From Geobacter sp. UBA6151 (GTDB lineage: Bacteria > Desulfobacterota > Desulfuromonadia > Geobacterales > Pseudopelobacteraceae): a DNA stretch of 22,267 nucleotides. Of this stretch, positions 5,794-13,802 are shown piece by piece. Made by a program: the position numbers and the translations under genes. Within the stretch, counting starts at the first letter, position 1. Each line of letters opens with the position of its first letter. A model generated the notes under the pieces. The model was not told the DNA's origin. It searched no databases and worked only from the letters and a program-made list of their open reading frames with translations. The stretch spans positions 1-22,267 of the forward strand of contig DIUT01000005.1 of assembly GCA_002423105.1 (NCBI GenBank), in the 5' to 3' direction.

Positions 5794-7617
5794 ATGATGC
5801 ACCACGGTGGACTGCATGAAGACGCCATAGCCGGCAAGGCGTACGATACCCGGCTGTTACGGCGTTTCTTGGGTTACGTGCGCCCGTATCGCCTGCAGGT
5901 GTCCGGCATCCTGCTGGTTCTGCCCCTGGTGACCATCTGCCGCCTTGCACAGCCGCTGCTGCTGAAATACGCCATTGATACTGCCATTGTACCTGGCCGC
6001 CTGGAACTATTGACCGCACCGGCCGTGCTGTTTCTGGCGCTATTATTGGCGGAATCGCTGCTGACCTGGTGCGAGGTCTATGGCCTGCAGGCGGTGGGAC
6101 AACGGATAATGGCGGACCTGCGCAGCATTCTCTTCCGGCATATGCTGCGTCTGCCGTCCCGCTGGTTCGACAAGACTCCCACAGGCGGGGCTGTCACCCG
6201 TATCACCAGCGATATCGAGGCGCTGGGTGAAATGTTTGCCGCCGGGATCATCACCATTGTTGCCGATCTGCTGCTGCTGGCCGGCATTGTGGCCGCCATG
6301 CTCTGGATGGCGCCGAAACTCTCCCTGGTGACCTTTACGGTGCTGCCGCCGCTGATGATTGCCGCCTGGCTGTTCCGGCGCAACATGCGTCAGGCCTTTC
6401 GTGAGGTGCGGGCGCGTCTGGGGCGGATGAACGCCTGCCTGGCGGAGGTGGTGGGCGGAATTTCCGTGGTGCAGGTTTTTGGGAAGGAGCGGGAAGAACA
6501 GCAGCGTTTTAGCGCGCTGAATGCGGCACACCGGGATGCCAACATGCCGGTGATTACTTGGGATGCCTCCCTGTATGCCATGGTCGAGATGTTTTCCTCC
6601 CTGGCCATTGCCCTGATCATCTGGTACGGCGGCGGGCAGATCGTTGAGGGTCTGTTGACCTTCGGCACCCTGGTGGCCTTTATTCAGTACATTGAAAAAT
6701 TTTTCGGCCCGATCCGCGATCTGTCCGCCAAATACGGGATTATGCAGGGAGCCATGGCAGCCATGGAGCGGGTATTTGCGCTGCTGGATGAAAAAATTGA
6801 AGAACAGGGTCAAGGGTCAGGGGTCAAGGGTCATGAAAAGTCTCTTGATTCTAACCGTGCCCCTTGCCCCTTGACCCTTGACCCTGCTTTTATCGAATTT
6901 CGCAACGTCTGTTTTGCCTACCGTCCGGAAGAGCCGGTTTTTCAGGATTTCAGTCTGACGCTGCACAAAGGGGGGCGCTTGGCCGTGGTGGGGGAAAGCG
7001 GTGGCGGCAAGACAACCATTACCCGCCTGTTGTACCGGATGTATGAGGCTGATTCTGGTTTGATTCTGTTGGAAGGCCGGGATATCCGGGATATTCCGCG
7101 GGACCAGCTCCGCCGCAGAATGGCCCTGGTTCCGCAGGAGCCGTTCATCTTTGCCGAAAGTGTGGCATTCAACATTTCGCTGGGAGACGAAGCGGCTGCG
7201 CAACGGGCAGAGCAGGCTGCCGCTGTCGTCGGGGCGGACCGTTTTATCGCGCAACTGCCTCTAGGATTTGAAACCATGCTGGCGGAGCGCGGTGCCAACC
7301 TTTCCCTGGGAGAGCGGCAATTGCTCTCCTTTGCCAGGGCCGTGGCCTTTGAACCTGATCTGCTGGTGCTGGATGAGGCCACCGCCAGTGTGGACAGCGC
7401 CGCCGAAGAACTGATTCAGGAAGGACTGCACCGCCTGCTGTCCGGCCGGACGGCGCTGGTGATCGCTCACCGTCTTTCAACAGTGCGTGATGCGGACCGG
7501 ATCGTGGTGCTGCGGCAAGGACAGGTGGTGGAGCAGGGGACGCATGATCAACTGTTGGCATTGGGAGGAGAGTATTCCCGGCTTTACTGCTTGCAGTTTG
7601 ATTGTGAAAAACGTTAG
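5794..7617 (+). CDS. ABC exporter, fused membrane and ATPase domains (MsbA/MdlB type)
   Basis: This is a 607-residue half-transporter. The N-terminal membrane domain (about 20-325) has hydrophobic helices near 34-60, 73-97, 150-195 and 263-285. The C-terminal ATPase domain carries Walker A ESGGGKTT (about 400-408), the Q-loop VPQEPF, the signature LSLGERQLL (a variant of LSGGQ seen in heterodimeric exporters), Walker B LLVLDEA with its catalytic Glu, and the switch His in IAHRLST. It exports a lipid, drug or peptide; the substrate is not readable. AAAGGA precedes the start; the second ATG at 5797 is equally possible. Between the domains, residues 338-364 are encoded by a palindromic repeat inserted without breaking the frame, so the linker is about 27 residues longer than usual. 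The gene is convergent with the next, with a one-base gap. Confidence 0.95.
   Translation: MMHHGGLHEDAIAGKAYDTRLLRRFLGYVRPYRLQVSGILLVLPLVTICRLAQPLLLKYAIDTAIVPGRLELLTAPAVLFLALLLAESLLTWCEVYGLQAVGQRIMADLRSILFRHMLRLPSRWFDKTPTGGAVTRITSDIEALGEMFAAGIITIVADLLLLAGIVAAMLWMAPKLSLVTFTVLPPLMIAAWLFRRNMRQAFREVRARLGRMNACLAEVVGGISVVQVFGKEREEQQRFSALNAAHRDANMPVITWDASLYAMVEMFSSLAIALIIWYGGGQIVEGLLTFGTLVAFIQYIEKFFGPIRDLSAKYGIMQGAMAAMERVFALLDEKIEEQGQGSGVKGHEKSLDSNRAPCPLTLDPAFIEFRNVCFAYRPEEPVFQDFSLTLHKGGRLAVVGESGGGKTTITRLLYRMYEADSGLILLEGRDIRDIPRDQLRRRMALVPQEPFIFAESVAFNISLGDEAAAQRAEQAAAVVGADRFIAQLPLGFETMLAERGANLSLGERQLLSFARAVAFEPDLLVLDEATASVDSAAEELIQEGLHRLLSGRTALVIAHRLSTVRDADRIVVLRQGQVVEQGTHDQLLALGGEYSRLYCLQFDCEKR
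6806..6885. repeat. In-frame palindromic element inside the ABC exporter gene
   Basis: The outer arms agggtcaagggtca (6806-6819) and tgacccttgaccct (6872-6885) are perfect 14-bp inverted repeats. Inner copies of the same GGGTCAAGG / CCTTGCCCC theme continue the imperfect pairing on both sides, around a central unrelated stretch of about 27 bases. The total is 80 bp. It falls exactly in the flexible linker between the membrane and ATPase domains and adds a Gly-, Lys- and Pro-containing peptide without a stop. It looks like a small mobile palindrome (MITE/REP-like, comparable in behaviour to Rickettsia palindromic elements). Confidence 0.8.
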
Positions 7618-7618
7618 G

Positions 7619-8593
7619 TCAGTTCCAGTTGTCCTTGCCATATGGCAAGGGTTGATTGCGATCCGTTACCCAAACTGCAATGTCTGCCAAGGGCTTTTCG
7701 CCCTGCAAATCCCGCAGTAGCATATGATATCCCTGATCGTAAAAAACCTTGCGGGTTGTGTGTGGGACTTTTTCAAGCATAAGGAAGGTCGGCTCTTTGG
7801 GAATAACCTGATCATGCTTGCCGTACTGCACCAGTGCAGGGATATGCAGCTTGTCTACCCGGGCAAAGGCTTCGTCCATCAGGTTGCTGAGTCCATAGAG
7901 GGTGTCAACACGAGTAGCCTTTATAACCAGTGGGTCACGACCCAGTGCCCGCCGCATCTCAATGTTGTCTGACGGGATAACTCCCAGTCCTTTACCGGTC
8001 AGTTCCAGCCAGGGAACGGTATGGGAGGCAACGGCCAGAAGCCAGCGCTGATACCAGGGCATGGTTTGTCTGGCCCAAACTGCCGGGGCGACCAGAATGG
8101 CTCCGTCAGCATCAGGGGGATTGTTCCCGGTCATGGCGACAATAGTGACAGCGCCTCCCATGCTTTCCCCCAGAATATAGAGCGGAACGTCCGGGTAAAG
8201 CCTGCGCAGCGCCTTTACAAAGCCGGTAAGATCGGCTGCGTAGGTGTCAATGCCAGCCCATAACCCTCGTTCCGGGGCGTTTCCAAAACCGCGCTGGTCG
8301 TAGGCGTAACAAGCAATGCCGTGACGACTGAGATAGCGTGCAGGAGAGGTGAAGGCGTTGCTGTAATCATTAAAGCCATGCAGCGCGACGACAACCACTT
8401 TGGCAGGAGTTGTTTCCGGCAGCCAGGAGCGTACCGGTAATACTGCCCTGTCTCCGGTGAAATACTGTCCGTTTTTGATGTGAGGCTCAGTATCCCGATT
8501 TTTTGACTGGATCACCTGCGGAGCACAACCAGCCACGATGCACAGCAGGGATACTGCCAAAAACGCCATGAATGGGAAACGGATGCGCAGCAT
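7619..8593 (-). CDS. Alpha/beta-hydrolase lipoprotein, lysophospholipase/monoacylglycerol-lipase-like
   Basis: This is a 324-residue serine hydrolase with a lipoprotein signal (hydrophobic segment, lipobox VAGC, Cys23), so it is anchored to a membrane facing the periplasm. The catalytic triad is visible: Ser144 in GESMGG, Asp261 in YGKHDQVIP and His290 in GYHMLLRD. The oxyanion region is HGFNDYS (about 73-79). This is the Hydrolase_4 (monoacylglycerol lipase) pattern, pointing to lysophospholipids or monoacylglycerols, though the substrate is not certain. It starts 5 bp after the ybaK stop, with GAGG upstream, so the two are co-transcribed. A perfect 18-bp palindrome (ccttgccatatggcaagg, 7633-7650) lies in its last codons at the junction with the convergent exporter gene. 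Confidence 0.9.
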   Translation of the reverse strand: MLRIRFPFMAFLAVSLLCIVAGCAPQVIQSKNRDTEPHIKNGQYFTGDRAVLPVRSWLPETTPAKVVVVALHGFNDYSNAFTSPARYLSRHGIACYAYDQRGFGNAPERGLWAGIDTYAADLTGFVKALRRLYPDVPLYILGESMGGAVTIVAMTGNNPPDADGAILVAPAVWARQTMPWYQRWLLAVASHTVPWLELTGKGLGVIPSDNIEMRRALGRDPLVIKATRVDTLYGLSNLMDEAFARVDKLHIPALVQYGKHDQVIPKEPTFLMLEKVPHTTRKVFYDQGYHMLLRDLQGEKPLADIAVWVTDRNQPLPYGKDNWN

Positions 8594-8598
8594 GTTTT

Positions 8599-9096
8599 TC
8601 AGCCTCTGATTTTCATGTGCCCTGCGGTTACCGGGGTCGGATTCAGCAGTCGTTCCAGATCGCCGGGGGCAAGCCCCACCAGGTATCCCCGCTTTCCACC
8701 ATTGATGTAGATTTTGGGCAGGTCAAGGATGGTCTGCTCGACATACACCGGCATCTGCTTGCGGGTGCCAAAGGGGGAGGTGCCGCCGGTCAGGTAGCCG
8801 GTATGCTTCTGGGCCACCTCCGGGCGGCAGGGCTCAACGGAACGGGCACCGATGGCGCGGGCCAGCTCTTTGGTGGAAACCTGCATATCGCCATGCATCA
8901 GCACGATCAGCGGCTCCTTGCGGTCATCTTCCATCACGAGCGTTTTGATCACCGCATGTTCAGCAACCCCCAGTTCTCGCGAAGAGACGGCAGTTCCTCC
9001 CTTTTCCTCATAGGTGTAGGGATGATCCGTGAAAGTGATACCGGCTGCCCGTAACTGGCGTACTGCCGGTGTGACCGGCGTCTTGTCCTTTGCCAT
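8599..9096 (-). CDS. ybaK: YbaK-type Cys-tRNA(Pro)/Cys-tRNA(Cys) deacylase
   Basis: This 165-residue cytoplasmic protein hydrolyses mischarged Cys-tRNA(Pro), correcting errors of prolyl-tRNA synthetase. It covers the whole YbaK/EbsC fold: TPAVRQLRAAGI at the start, the substrate-pocket Lys in VIKTLV, the GDMQVSTKELARAIG segment, the catalytic-loop GYLTGGTSPFGTRK, and the closing strand YINGGKRGYLVGLAP. The ATG at 9096 is chosen because GGGAG lies about nine bases upstream; a longer frame starts at a TTG with no ribosome site. It is followed at 5 bp by the hydrolase gene. The 140-bp gap to hypE contains a hairpin repeat, so ybaK and the hydrolase may form a transcript separate from hypE. Confidence 0.93.
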   Translation of the reverse strand: MAKDKTPVTPAVRQLRAAGITFTDHPYTYEEKGGTAVSSRELGVAEHAVIKTLVMEDDRKEPLIVLMHGDMQVSTKELARAIGARSVEPCRPEVAQKHTGYLTGGTSPFGTRKQMPVYVEQTILDLPKIYINGGKRGYLVGLAPGDLERLLNPTPVTAGHMKIRG

Positions 9097-9154
9097 CTCT
9101 GACTCTCCCGAATTCAAGGAACGAGGATTTTTTTGTTATGGGGCCGACAATCGA

Positions 9155-9201
9155 ACAATGACGCGGAGGCGTACATAAAAGTACGCCGCACAAGGCATTG
9201 T
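9155..9201. repeat. Long imperfect hairpin in the hypE-ybaK gap
   Basis: The core stem is ggcgtac (9168-9174) and gtacgcc (9181-9187) around an ataaaa loop. It is extended outward by acaatg (9155-9160) against cattgt (9196-9201), with unpaired bases between. There is no T run on either strand, so it is not a standard terminator. It may be a dispersed repeat unit of the host genome; the gap 9097-9237 holds nothing else supportable. Confidence 0.5.
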
Positions 9202-9237
9202 GAAGAGTGGCGGTTCCATAGCGGAAAAAGACCGTTC

Positions 9238-10248
9238 CTAGCAAATCCTTGGTAGTTGTTCACCGGCCAGCATCTCTATCATGCGCATGCCGCCAACGCT
9301 GGTCTGCATCCGTACCCGGCCTGCTTCACCCGCCTCCACCGTGCCGATGATGGCGGCCTGCTGTCCTTGGGGGTGTTGGTGCATCCGGGCCAGTACCCGC
9401 TCTGCCACTTCCGGCGCAACACAGGCCAGCAGTTTTCCTTCGTTTGCCACATAGAGCGGGTCAAGGCCCAGTATGCCGCACAATCCCCTGACCTGGGGCT
9501 TGATCTGCAGGGCTGATTCGTCAATGGTGAAGGTGACGGCAGACTGCCGGGCCAACTCCTTGAGCGTGGTGGCAACCCCTCCTCTGGTGGGGTCACGCAG
9601 CAGATGAACTGCTGCACCCCCTTCATCCAGCATCTCTGTCACCAGCGTCCAGAGCGGGGCGGAATCGCTGCAAAGGCCGTCAAGGGGCAGTCCCTCACGG
9701 GCCGCCATGATGGCAATACCGTGGTCCCCAAGGCTGCCGGACAAGATGATGCGGTCCCCGGGCCGGGCTGCGCTGCCATGGATTGAAAAGGGGTGTTCGA
9801 TCACGCCGACACCGGAGGTGGTGATGAAAATGCGGTCTGCCTTGCCCCGGGGAACCACTTTGGTATCGCCGGTCACTATCTGGATAGCAGCTTCATCGGC
9901 AGCTCGGCGCATATCGGCAAGTATGCTGGCCAACAGGCTCCGTTCAAGCCCTTCCTCAATGATCAGGCCGCAACTGAGCCACAGCGGGCGTGCTCCCATC
10001 ATGGCCAGATCGTTGACCGTGCCGTGTACCGACAGGGAACCGATGGAACCACCGGGGAAGACGGGCGGATCAACCACATAGCCGTCGGTGGTGAAGGCCA
10101 GGCGGCTGTCTCCCGCCACCAGCACTGCGGCGTCATTCTGATTGGCAGGGCTGATGCCGGAAAGTGCAGGGATGATCAGGTCGTCCAGCAAGCGGTGGGA
10201 AAGGGTGCCGCCACTGCCGTGTCCCAGCAGGATCAGATCGTCATTCAT
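9238..10248 (-). CDS. hypE: Hydrogenase maturation factor HypE
   Basis: This 336-residue enzyme makes the cyanide ligands of [NiFe] hydrogenase: it takes a carbamoyl group from HypF on its C-terminal Cys, dehydrates it with ATP to a thiocyanate and hands it to the HypCD complex. The protein ends exactly in PRIC, so the essential terminal Cys is present. The PurM/AIRS-like ATPase architecture is intact, with HGSGGTLSHRLL near the N-terminus, NDAAVL, TTDGYVVDPPVFPGGSIG, VNDLAMMGA, IVTGDTKVV and LRDPTRGGVATTL. The ATG at 10248 gives the usual HypE length and has GGGAGG about 11 bases upstream; the longer frame is not needed. No other hyp genes or hydrogenase subunits lie in the window. It is divergent from the FabMG-like gene. 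Confidence 0.97.
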   Translation of the reverse strand: MNDDLILLGHGSGGTLSHRLLDDLIIPALSGISPANQNDAAVLVAGDSRLAFTTDGYVVDPPVFPGGSIGSLSVHGTVNDLAMMGARPLWLSCGLIIEEGLERSLLASILADMRRAADEAAIQIVTGDTKVVPRGKADRIFITTSGVGVIEHPFSIHGSAARPGDRIILSGSLGDHGIAIMAAREGLPLDGLCSDSAPLWTLVTEMLDEGGAAVHLLRDPTRGGVATTLKELARQSAVTFTIDESALQIKPQVRGLCGILGLDPLYVANEGKLLACVAPEVAERVLARMHQHPQGQQAAIIGTVEAGEAGRVRMQTSVGGMRMIEMLAGEQLPRIC

Positions 10249-10411
10249 GGTACAAGGTTCCTCCCGGATGAACTCTTTGCAGCGTAGCACCAATTGTTCT
10301 TCCTGTCACCGCTTGTGGAGGCGGGTGATGGTGGTTTTTCTGTTCCAATGCCCTGCTGCTTCATGATAAAAAGACAAACTTTACACTATCTATCTATTGG
10401 AGTGTCAGCGT

Positions 10412-11740
10412 ATGTCCGACTATACCCCCTTACGTGCTATTCCCGAAACCGCCGGTTACAAGCCGGGTGATTGCCTGGTGCTGATCGGTGAGCTGTTTGG
10501 CCGCGGCTATGCCAACGGCTTGATTGAAGAGGCCCGGCGTCTGGGCATGACCGTGATCGGCACCACCGTGGGCCGCCGTGACAGTGACGGTACCCTGCGT
10601 TGTCTTACCCCGGAAGAACTGGCCGACGCCGAGGCGTTGCTTGGTGGCGGCGCCATTATCAATGTTCCCCTCGAAGCCGGTTTTGACATGGAAACTCCTG
10701 ACGGCGAACCATCGGTTGCGGAGCGGCTGAAAAAGGTCAAGCCCGATGAGTGGGAAAGCGTCTCCTTTGATGATGAGTTCATCAGCCGGGCGCGGGAACT
10801 GGGCAGGGTGCGTTTCATGGCTAACCTGGCCAGGGTGATGACGGAACTGGAAACGCTGATTCCGGCAGGGGCCAATGTTATCTTTGCCCACACCATGGCT
10901 GGCGGCATCCCCCGGGCCCGTGTTTTTATGCCGCTCTTAAACCGGGTTTTCAAGGGAAGCGGCGACAAGTACCTACCCTCAGCCCCCTTCTGGCAAAGCG
11001 GTCTGGGCAAGCTGTGCGACGCCAGTTTCAACGAGGTGACCGGCGATACCCTGCGCCATCTGATCACTGCTTCCGCGGCGCTGCGTGAGCGCCTGACCGC
11101 CGCTGGCGGTCGGGTTGCCTACACCGCCTATGGTTATCATGGTACCGGCATCCTGAGGAACGGCAGCTTTGCCTGGCAGTCCTACACCCCCTATTTGCAA
11201 GGCTACGCCAAGATGCTGCTCGAAGACCACGCAAAAGCGGCCCGTAGCCAGGGCATCAACGCCACCGTCTTTAATTGTCCGGAAATCCTGACCAATTCCA
11301 GCGCCCTGTTTTTAGGAGTGGAGATATCCCTGTATCCGCTTTTGCAGGCAATCCGGGCCGAGGTTGATGATGGCGCGGCTGCCCTTGAAACCCGCTGTGC
11401 TGCCCTGCTTGCCGATGGCGCTACCCTGGCCGGGCTACTGGAAGAGGCCAACCGCTATCTGACAGCACCGCTCATCACCGATGCGCTTTCCTTCGATACG
11501 TGGCCCCAGCACTCTACAAAAGAACAGATGGAACTGATGCTGGCCACTTCAAACCGTCTGATGGAGATGCATGCCGACCAGAAGCAACTGGTTTGCGCCG
11601 AGCTTTCCAAGGTGGTTTTCCGGGCCACCGGCCACCTCATGGTACAAACAGCATGGAGTTGCGCGGAGCCCACGCTCTGGCTGAATCACGATATCATCGC
11701 CCGCCTGGCGGCAACCCGTCCGGAGATCATACAGCCATAA
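10412..11740 (+). CDS. FabMG-like enoyl-ACP reductase family protein
   Basis: This is a 442-residue cytoplasmic protein. Near the N-terminus CLVLIGELFGRGYANGLIEEAR, followed by LGMTVIGTTVGRR, reads as a Rossmann-type nucleotide-binding turn. A middle YTAYGYHGTGILRNG segment supplies Tyr residues of the kind used by reductases, and a long helical C-terminal part follows. From memory this matches the family annotated as FabMG, NAD(P)H-dependent enoyl-ACP reductases found through metagenomics, which would make it the last step of each fatty-acid elongation round. That name is recalled from pattern, not verified. The ATG at 10412 is preceded by GGAG at a slightly long spacing. It heads an operon with bamD, plsY and two lipoproteins, and the phospholipid gene plsY supports a lipid role. 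Confidence 0.6.
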   Translation: MSDYTPLRAIPETAGYKPGDCLVLIGELFGRGYANGLIEEARRLGMTVIGTTVGRRDSDGTLRCLTPEELADAEALLGGGAIINVPLEAGFDMETPDGEPSVAERLKKVKPDEWESVSFDDEFISRARELGRVRFMANLARVMTELETLIPAGANVIFAHTMAGGIPRARVFMPLLNRVFKGSGDKYLPSAPFWQSGLGKLCDASFNEVTGDTLRHLITASAALRERLTAAGGRVAYTAYGYHGTGILRNGSFAWQSYTPYLQGYAKMLLEDHAKAARSQGINATVFNCPEILTNSSALFLGVEISLYPLLQAIRAEVDDGAAALETRCAALLADGATLAGLLEEANRYLTAPLITDALSFDTWPQHSTKEQMELMLATSNRLMEMHADQKQLVCAELSKVVFRATGHLMVQTAWSCAEPTLWLNHDIIARLAATRPEIIQP

Positions 11741-11768
11741 ACGGAAGTCTTATTAAAGGAATCACATC

Positions 11769-12515
11769 ATGAAGCTATTAATGTACGGACTGACCCTGTT
11801 GATGTTGTCCCTTGCCCTGCTGCCGGGCTGCGCCAGTACGCCAAAAGCGGAAAAGAGCGCCGCAGAGTTGTATCAGGACGGAGAGCTTGCCTTCAAGAAA
11901 AGCAGCTACGAGCGGGCAATAGAGCTTTGGAAACAGGTCAGGGAATCTTTTCCGGAGCCTGAGCTGGCCTCAAAGGCTGAAATTGGCATTGCCAACTCCT
12001 ATTTTCTGAATGGCGACTTCATTGAGGCGGCCGCAGCCTACGAGGACTTCCGCAAGCTGCATCCTGCCCATGATCTGGCCCAGTTTGCCCTGTACCGGCA
12101 GGCTCTTTCCAGTTACAACCTGATTACCGGTATTGATACGGATCAGACCCCCACAAAAAGCGCGCTGGCGCTTTTTGAAAGCTTTGCCCGGCAGTATTCC
12201 AGGTCGGAATATCTGCCCAAGGTTCAGGAAAAAATCGCCGATTGCCGCGGCAAGCTGGCGCAATACGAGATTTATGTAGGCCGTTTTTACTATCGTACCG
12301 ACTATTACATTGCTGCCATTGGCCGATTTGAAAAGGCTCTGCTGGATTTTCCGGACTACACCGGCCACGATGAAACTCTTCTGTACCTGGGCAGGTCATA
12401 TCTGGAGACAAAGCAGCCGGAAAAAATGCAGACAGTTCTGGGGCGACTGGTGCGCGAGTACCCATCCAGCAAATATCTGGGCGATGCCCGCAGTCTTTTA
12501 GCACGCAAACCGTGA
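11769..12515 (+). CDS. bamD: BamD-like outer-membrane assembly lipoprotein
   Basis: This is a 248-residue lipoprotein (lipobox LLPGC, Cys21) composed of TPR-like helical repeats. The pattern is standard for BamD/YfiO: AAELYQDGELAFKKSSYERAIELWKQV is the first TPR, followed by ELASKAEIGIANSYFLNGDFIEAAAAYEDFRKLHP, then a third pair at about 115-175 ending in GKLAQYEIYVGRFYYR (the signature BamD segment), and a last pair ending at LLARKP. It works with BamA to fold beta-barrel proteins in the outer membrane. AAAGGA precedes the start. Its TGA overlaps the GTG start of plsY by four bases (GTGA), showing translational coupling. Confidence 0.93.
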   Translation: MKLLMYGLTLLMLSLALLPGCASTPKAEKSAAELYQDGELAFKKSSYERAIELWKQVRESFPEPELASKAEIGIANSYFLNGDFIEAAAAYEDFRKLHPAHDLAQFALYRQALSSYNLITGIDTDQTPTKSALALFESFARQYSRSEYLPKVQEKIADCRGKLAQYEIYVGRFYYRTDYYIAAIGRFEKALLDFPDYTGHDETLLYLGRSYLETKQPEKMQTVLGRLVREYPSSKYLGDARSLLARKP

Positions 12516-13093
12516 TTGAACTGTTCTGGATAGTTGGAGCCTACCTGCTGGGTTCTATCCCCACCGGCCTACTGCTTGGCAAACTGTACGGCATAGATGT
12601 CAGGCAGGAAGGCAGCGGCAATATCGGTGCCACCAACCTGTATCGCACCGTTGGCAGAAAGGTCGGTATCTGGACCTTGACCGGCGATTGCCTGAAAGGC
12701 TTTTTGCCGGTGCTGCTGGCCTGGAAACTGGGGCTGGGTGAACCGATGCAAGCCTGGATCGGTCTGGCCGCCTTCTGCGGCCATGTGTTCTCGATATTCT
12801 TGTTGTTCAAGGGGGGGAAAGGGGTTGCTACCGCTTTGGGGGTCTACCTGGCCCTGGCCCCTCTGGCGGTGCTGGGAGCACTGGCAGTGTTTGTGATCCT
12901 GGTGGCTGTCTGGCGTTACATCTCGCTGGGATCAGTGGTTGCCGCAGCCGTCATGCCGGTTATCATCTTTTTCAGGCCCCATACCCCACAACTGCTGATT
13001 GCCACAGCGCTGATATCGGCCATGGTGATTGCCAAACATCATGGCAATATCAGCCGTCTGGTTGCCGGAACCGAATCGAAATTCAAGGCCTGA
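12512..13093 (+). CDS. plsY: Glycerol-3-phosphate acyltransferase PlsY
   Basis: This is a 193-residue inner-membrane enzyme that moves an acyl group from acyl-phosphate to glycerol-3-phosphate, the first committed step of phospholipid synthesis. All PlsY landmarks are present: GSIPTGLLLGK near the N-terminus, EGSGNIGATNLYRTVGRK, the loop GDCLKGFLPVLLAW, and GHVFSIFLLFKGGKGVATALGV. About five membrane helices are seen and the length is normal. The start is GTG, overlapping the bamD stop. It needs PlsX to supply acyl-phosphate; that gene is not in the window. Co-transcription with the FabMG-like reductase makes sense, since that enzyme feeds acyl chains. Confidence 0.97.
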   Translation: MIELFWIVGAYLLGSIPTGLLLGKLYGIDVRQEGSGNIGATNLYRTVGRKVGIWTLTGDCLKGFLPVLLAWKLGLGEPMQAWIGLAAFCGHVFSIFLLFKGGKGVATALGVYLALAPLAVLGALAVFVILVAVWRYISLGSVVAAAVMPVIIFFRPHTPQLLIATALISAMVIAKHHGNISRLVAGTESKFKA

Positions 13094-13139
13094 GATCAGG
13101 CGGTTTCAAGTCGGCTGGCACCAGCACAGGAGCTTGCAT

Positions 13140-13790
13140 ATGAATACGTTACTGGTCAGGCTGGCTGGTTTGCTACTGCTTCTGGCGCTATCCGGATGTG
13201 CATCCACCACGCTTGTTTCCTCACAGAAAGCTGCCGGAGCACCCGCAAGACAGTATGGTTCCCTGCTGGTTGTCGGTATGGCGGATACGCCCGCAACACG
13301 TCAGGTGTTTGAGGAAATCTTTGCTGATGAGTTGAGAAAACGGGGGGTAAACGCGGTTTCCAGCTACACCATTGCCGGGCTTAAGGGTAAGGCCTCTCGT
13401 GCAGCTTTTGCTGAAGCAGTACGCACAACCGGTTCTGACGGTCTGCTGACAACCCGCTTTGTTGCCGTTAAAAAACGACACGTCACGAAAACAGGCTTTG
13501 TCATGACTGACCGGGGCGTCGATGTGGTAGATTATTATGATTATTACGGAAACTACTGGGAAGGGGTTGAAAATTATGCAACCTTTGATTCCAGACAGGT
13601 TGATGAGGTGCTCTCATCGGTAACTATCCTTGAAACATCCCTGTTTGATGCCGCAACAGGTAGTGCTGTCTGGTCAGGCAGATCCAATGAGCGTCATGCC
13701 GACAAGCTGATACAGTCCACTGAAGAACTGGCTGCTCTGGTGTTGGATGCCCTCACCCGTGAAGACCTGCTCACATTCAAAACAAAATAA
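13140..13790 (+). CDS. Lipoprotein, paralogue 1 of a tandem pair
   Basis: This is a 216-residue protein with a typical lipoprotein signal (lipobox LSGC, Cys20). The mature part starts with a low-complexity linker, then YGSLLVVGMADTPATRQVFEEIFADELRKRG, a strand-helix unit like those of small periplasmic envelope-stress or Curli-G/FlgT-like folds. The later ETSLFDAATGSAVWSG strand is followed by a C-terminal helix. A Tyr/Asp-rich loop (about 135-150) is unusual. I do not recognise a named family. AGGAG precedes the ATG at 13140; a much longer frame starting within plsY is rejected. It lies 46 bp after plsY and 12 bp before its paralogue, so it is part of the envelope operon. Confidence 0.82.
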   Translation: MNTLLVRLAGLLLLLALSGCASTTLVSSQKAAGAPARQYGSLLVVGMADTPATRQVFEEIFADELRKRGVNAVSSYTIAGLKGKASRAAFAEAVRTTGSDGLLTTRFVAVKKRHVTKTGFVMTDRGVDVVDYYDYYGNYWEGVENYATFDSRQVDEVLSSVTILETSLFDAATGSAVWSGRSNERHADKLIQSTEELAALVLDALTREDLLTFKTK

Positions 13791-13802
13791 TCGGAGTAGT
13801 CC

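Noticed and set aside
6043..6813. Long minus-strand open frame opposite the ABC exporter membrane domain
   Set aside because: It is rich in His/Gln/Gly, has no ribosome site and lies fully opposite a gene with clear domains; it is a shadow frame typical of higher-GC coding DNA. The frames at 1100-1855, 9793-10287 and 10507-11067 were rejected for the same reason.
7633..7650. Perfect 18-bp palindrome at the junction of two convergent genes, considered as a terminator
   Set aside because: There is no T run on either side and it lies within codons of the hydrolase; the stem has no loop, so it would hairpin poorly. Kept only as a remark.
9008..9244. Minus-strand frame spanning the hypE-ybaK gap
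   Set aside because: It overlaps the start of ybaK in another phase, has no ribosome site, and its sequence follows the hairpin repeat rather than a protein pattern.
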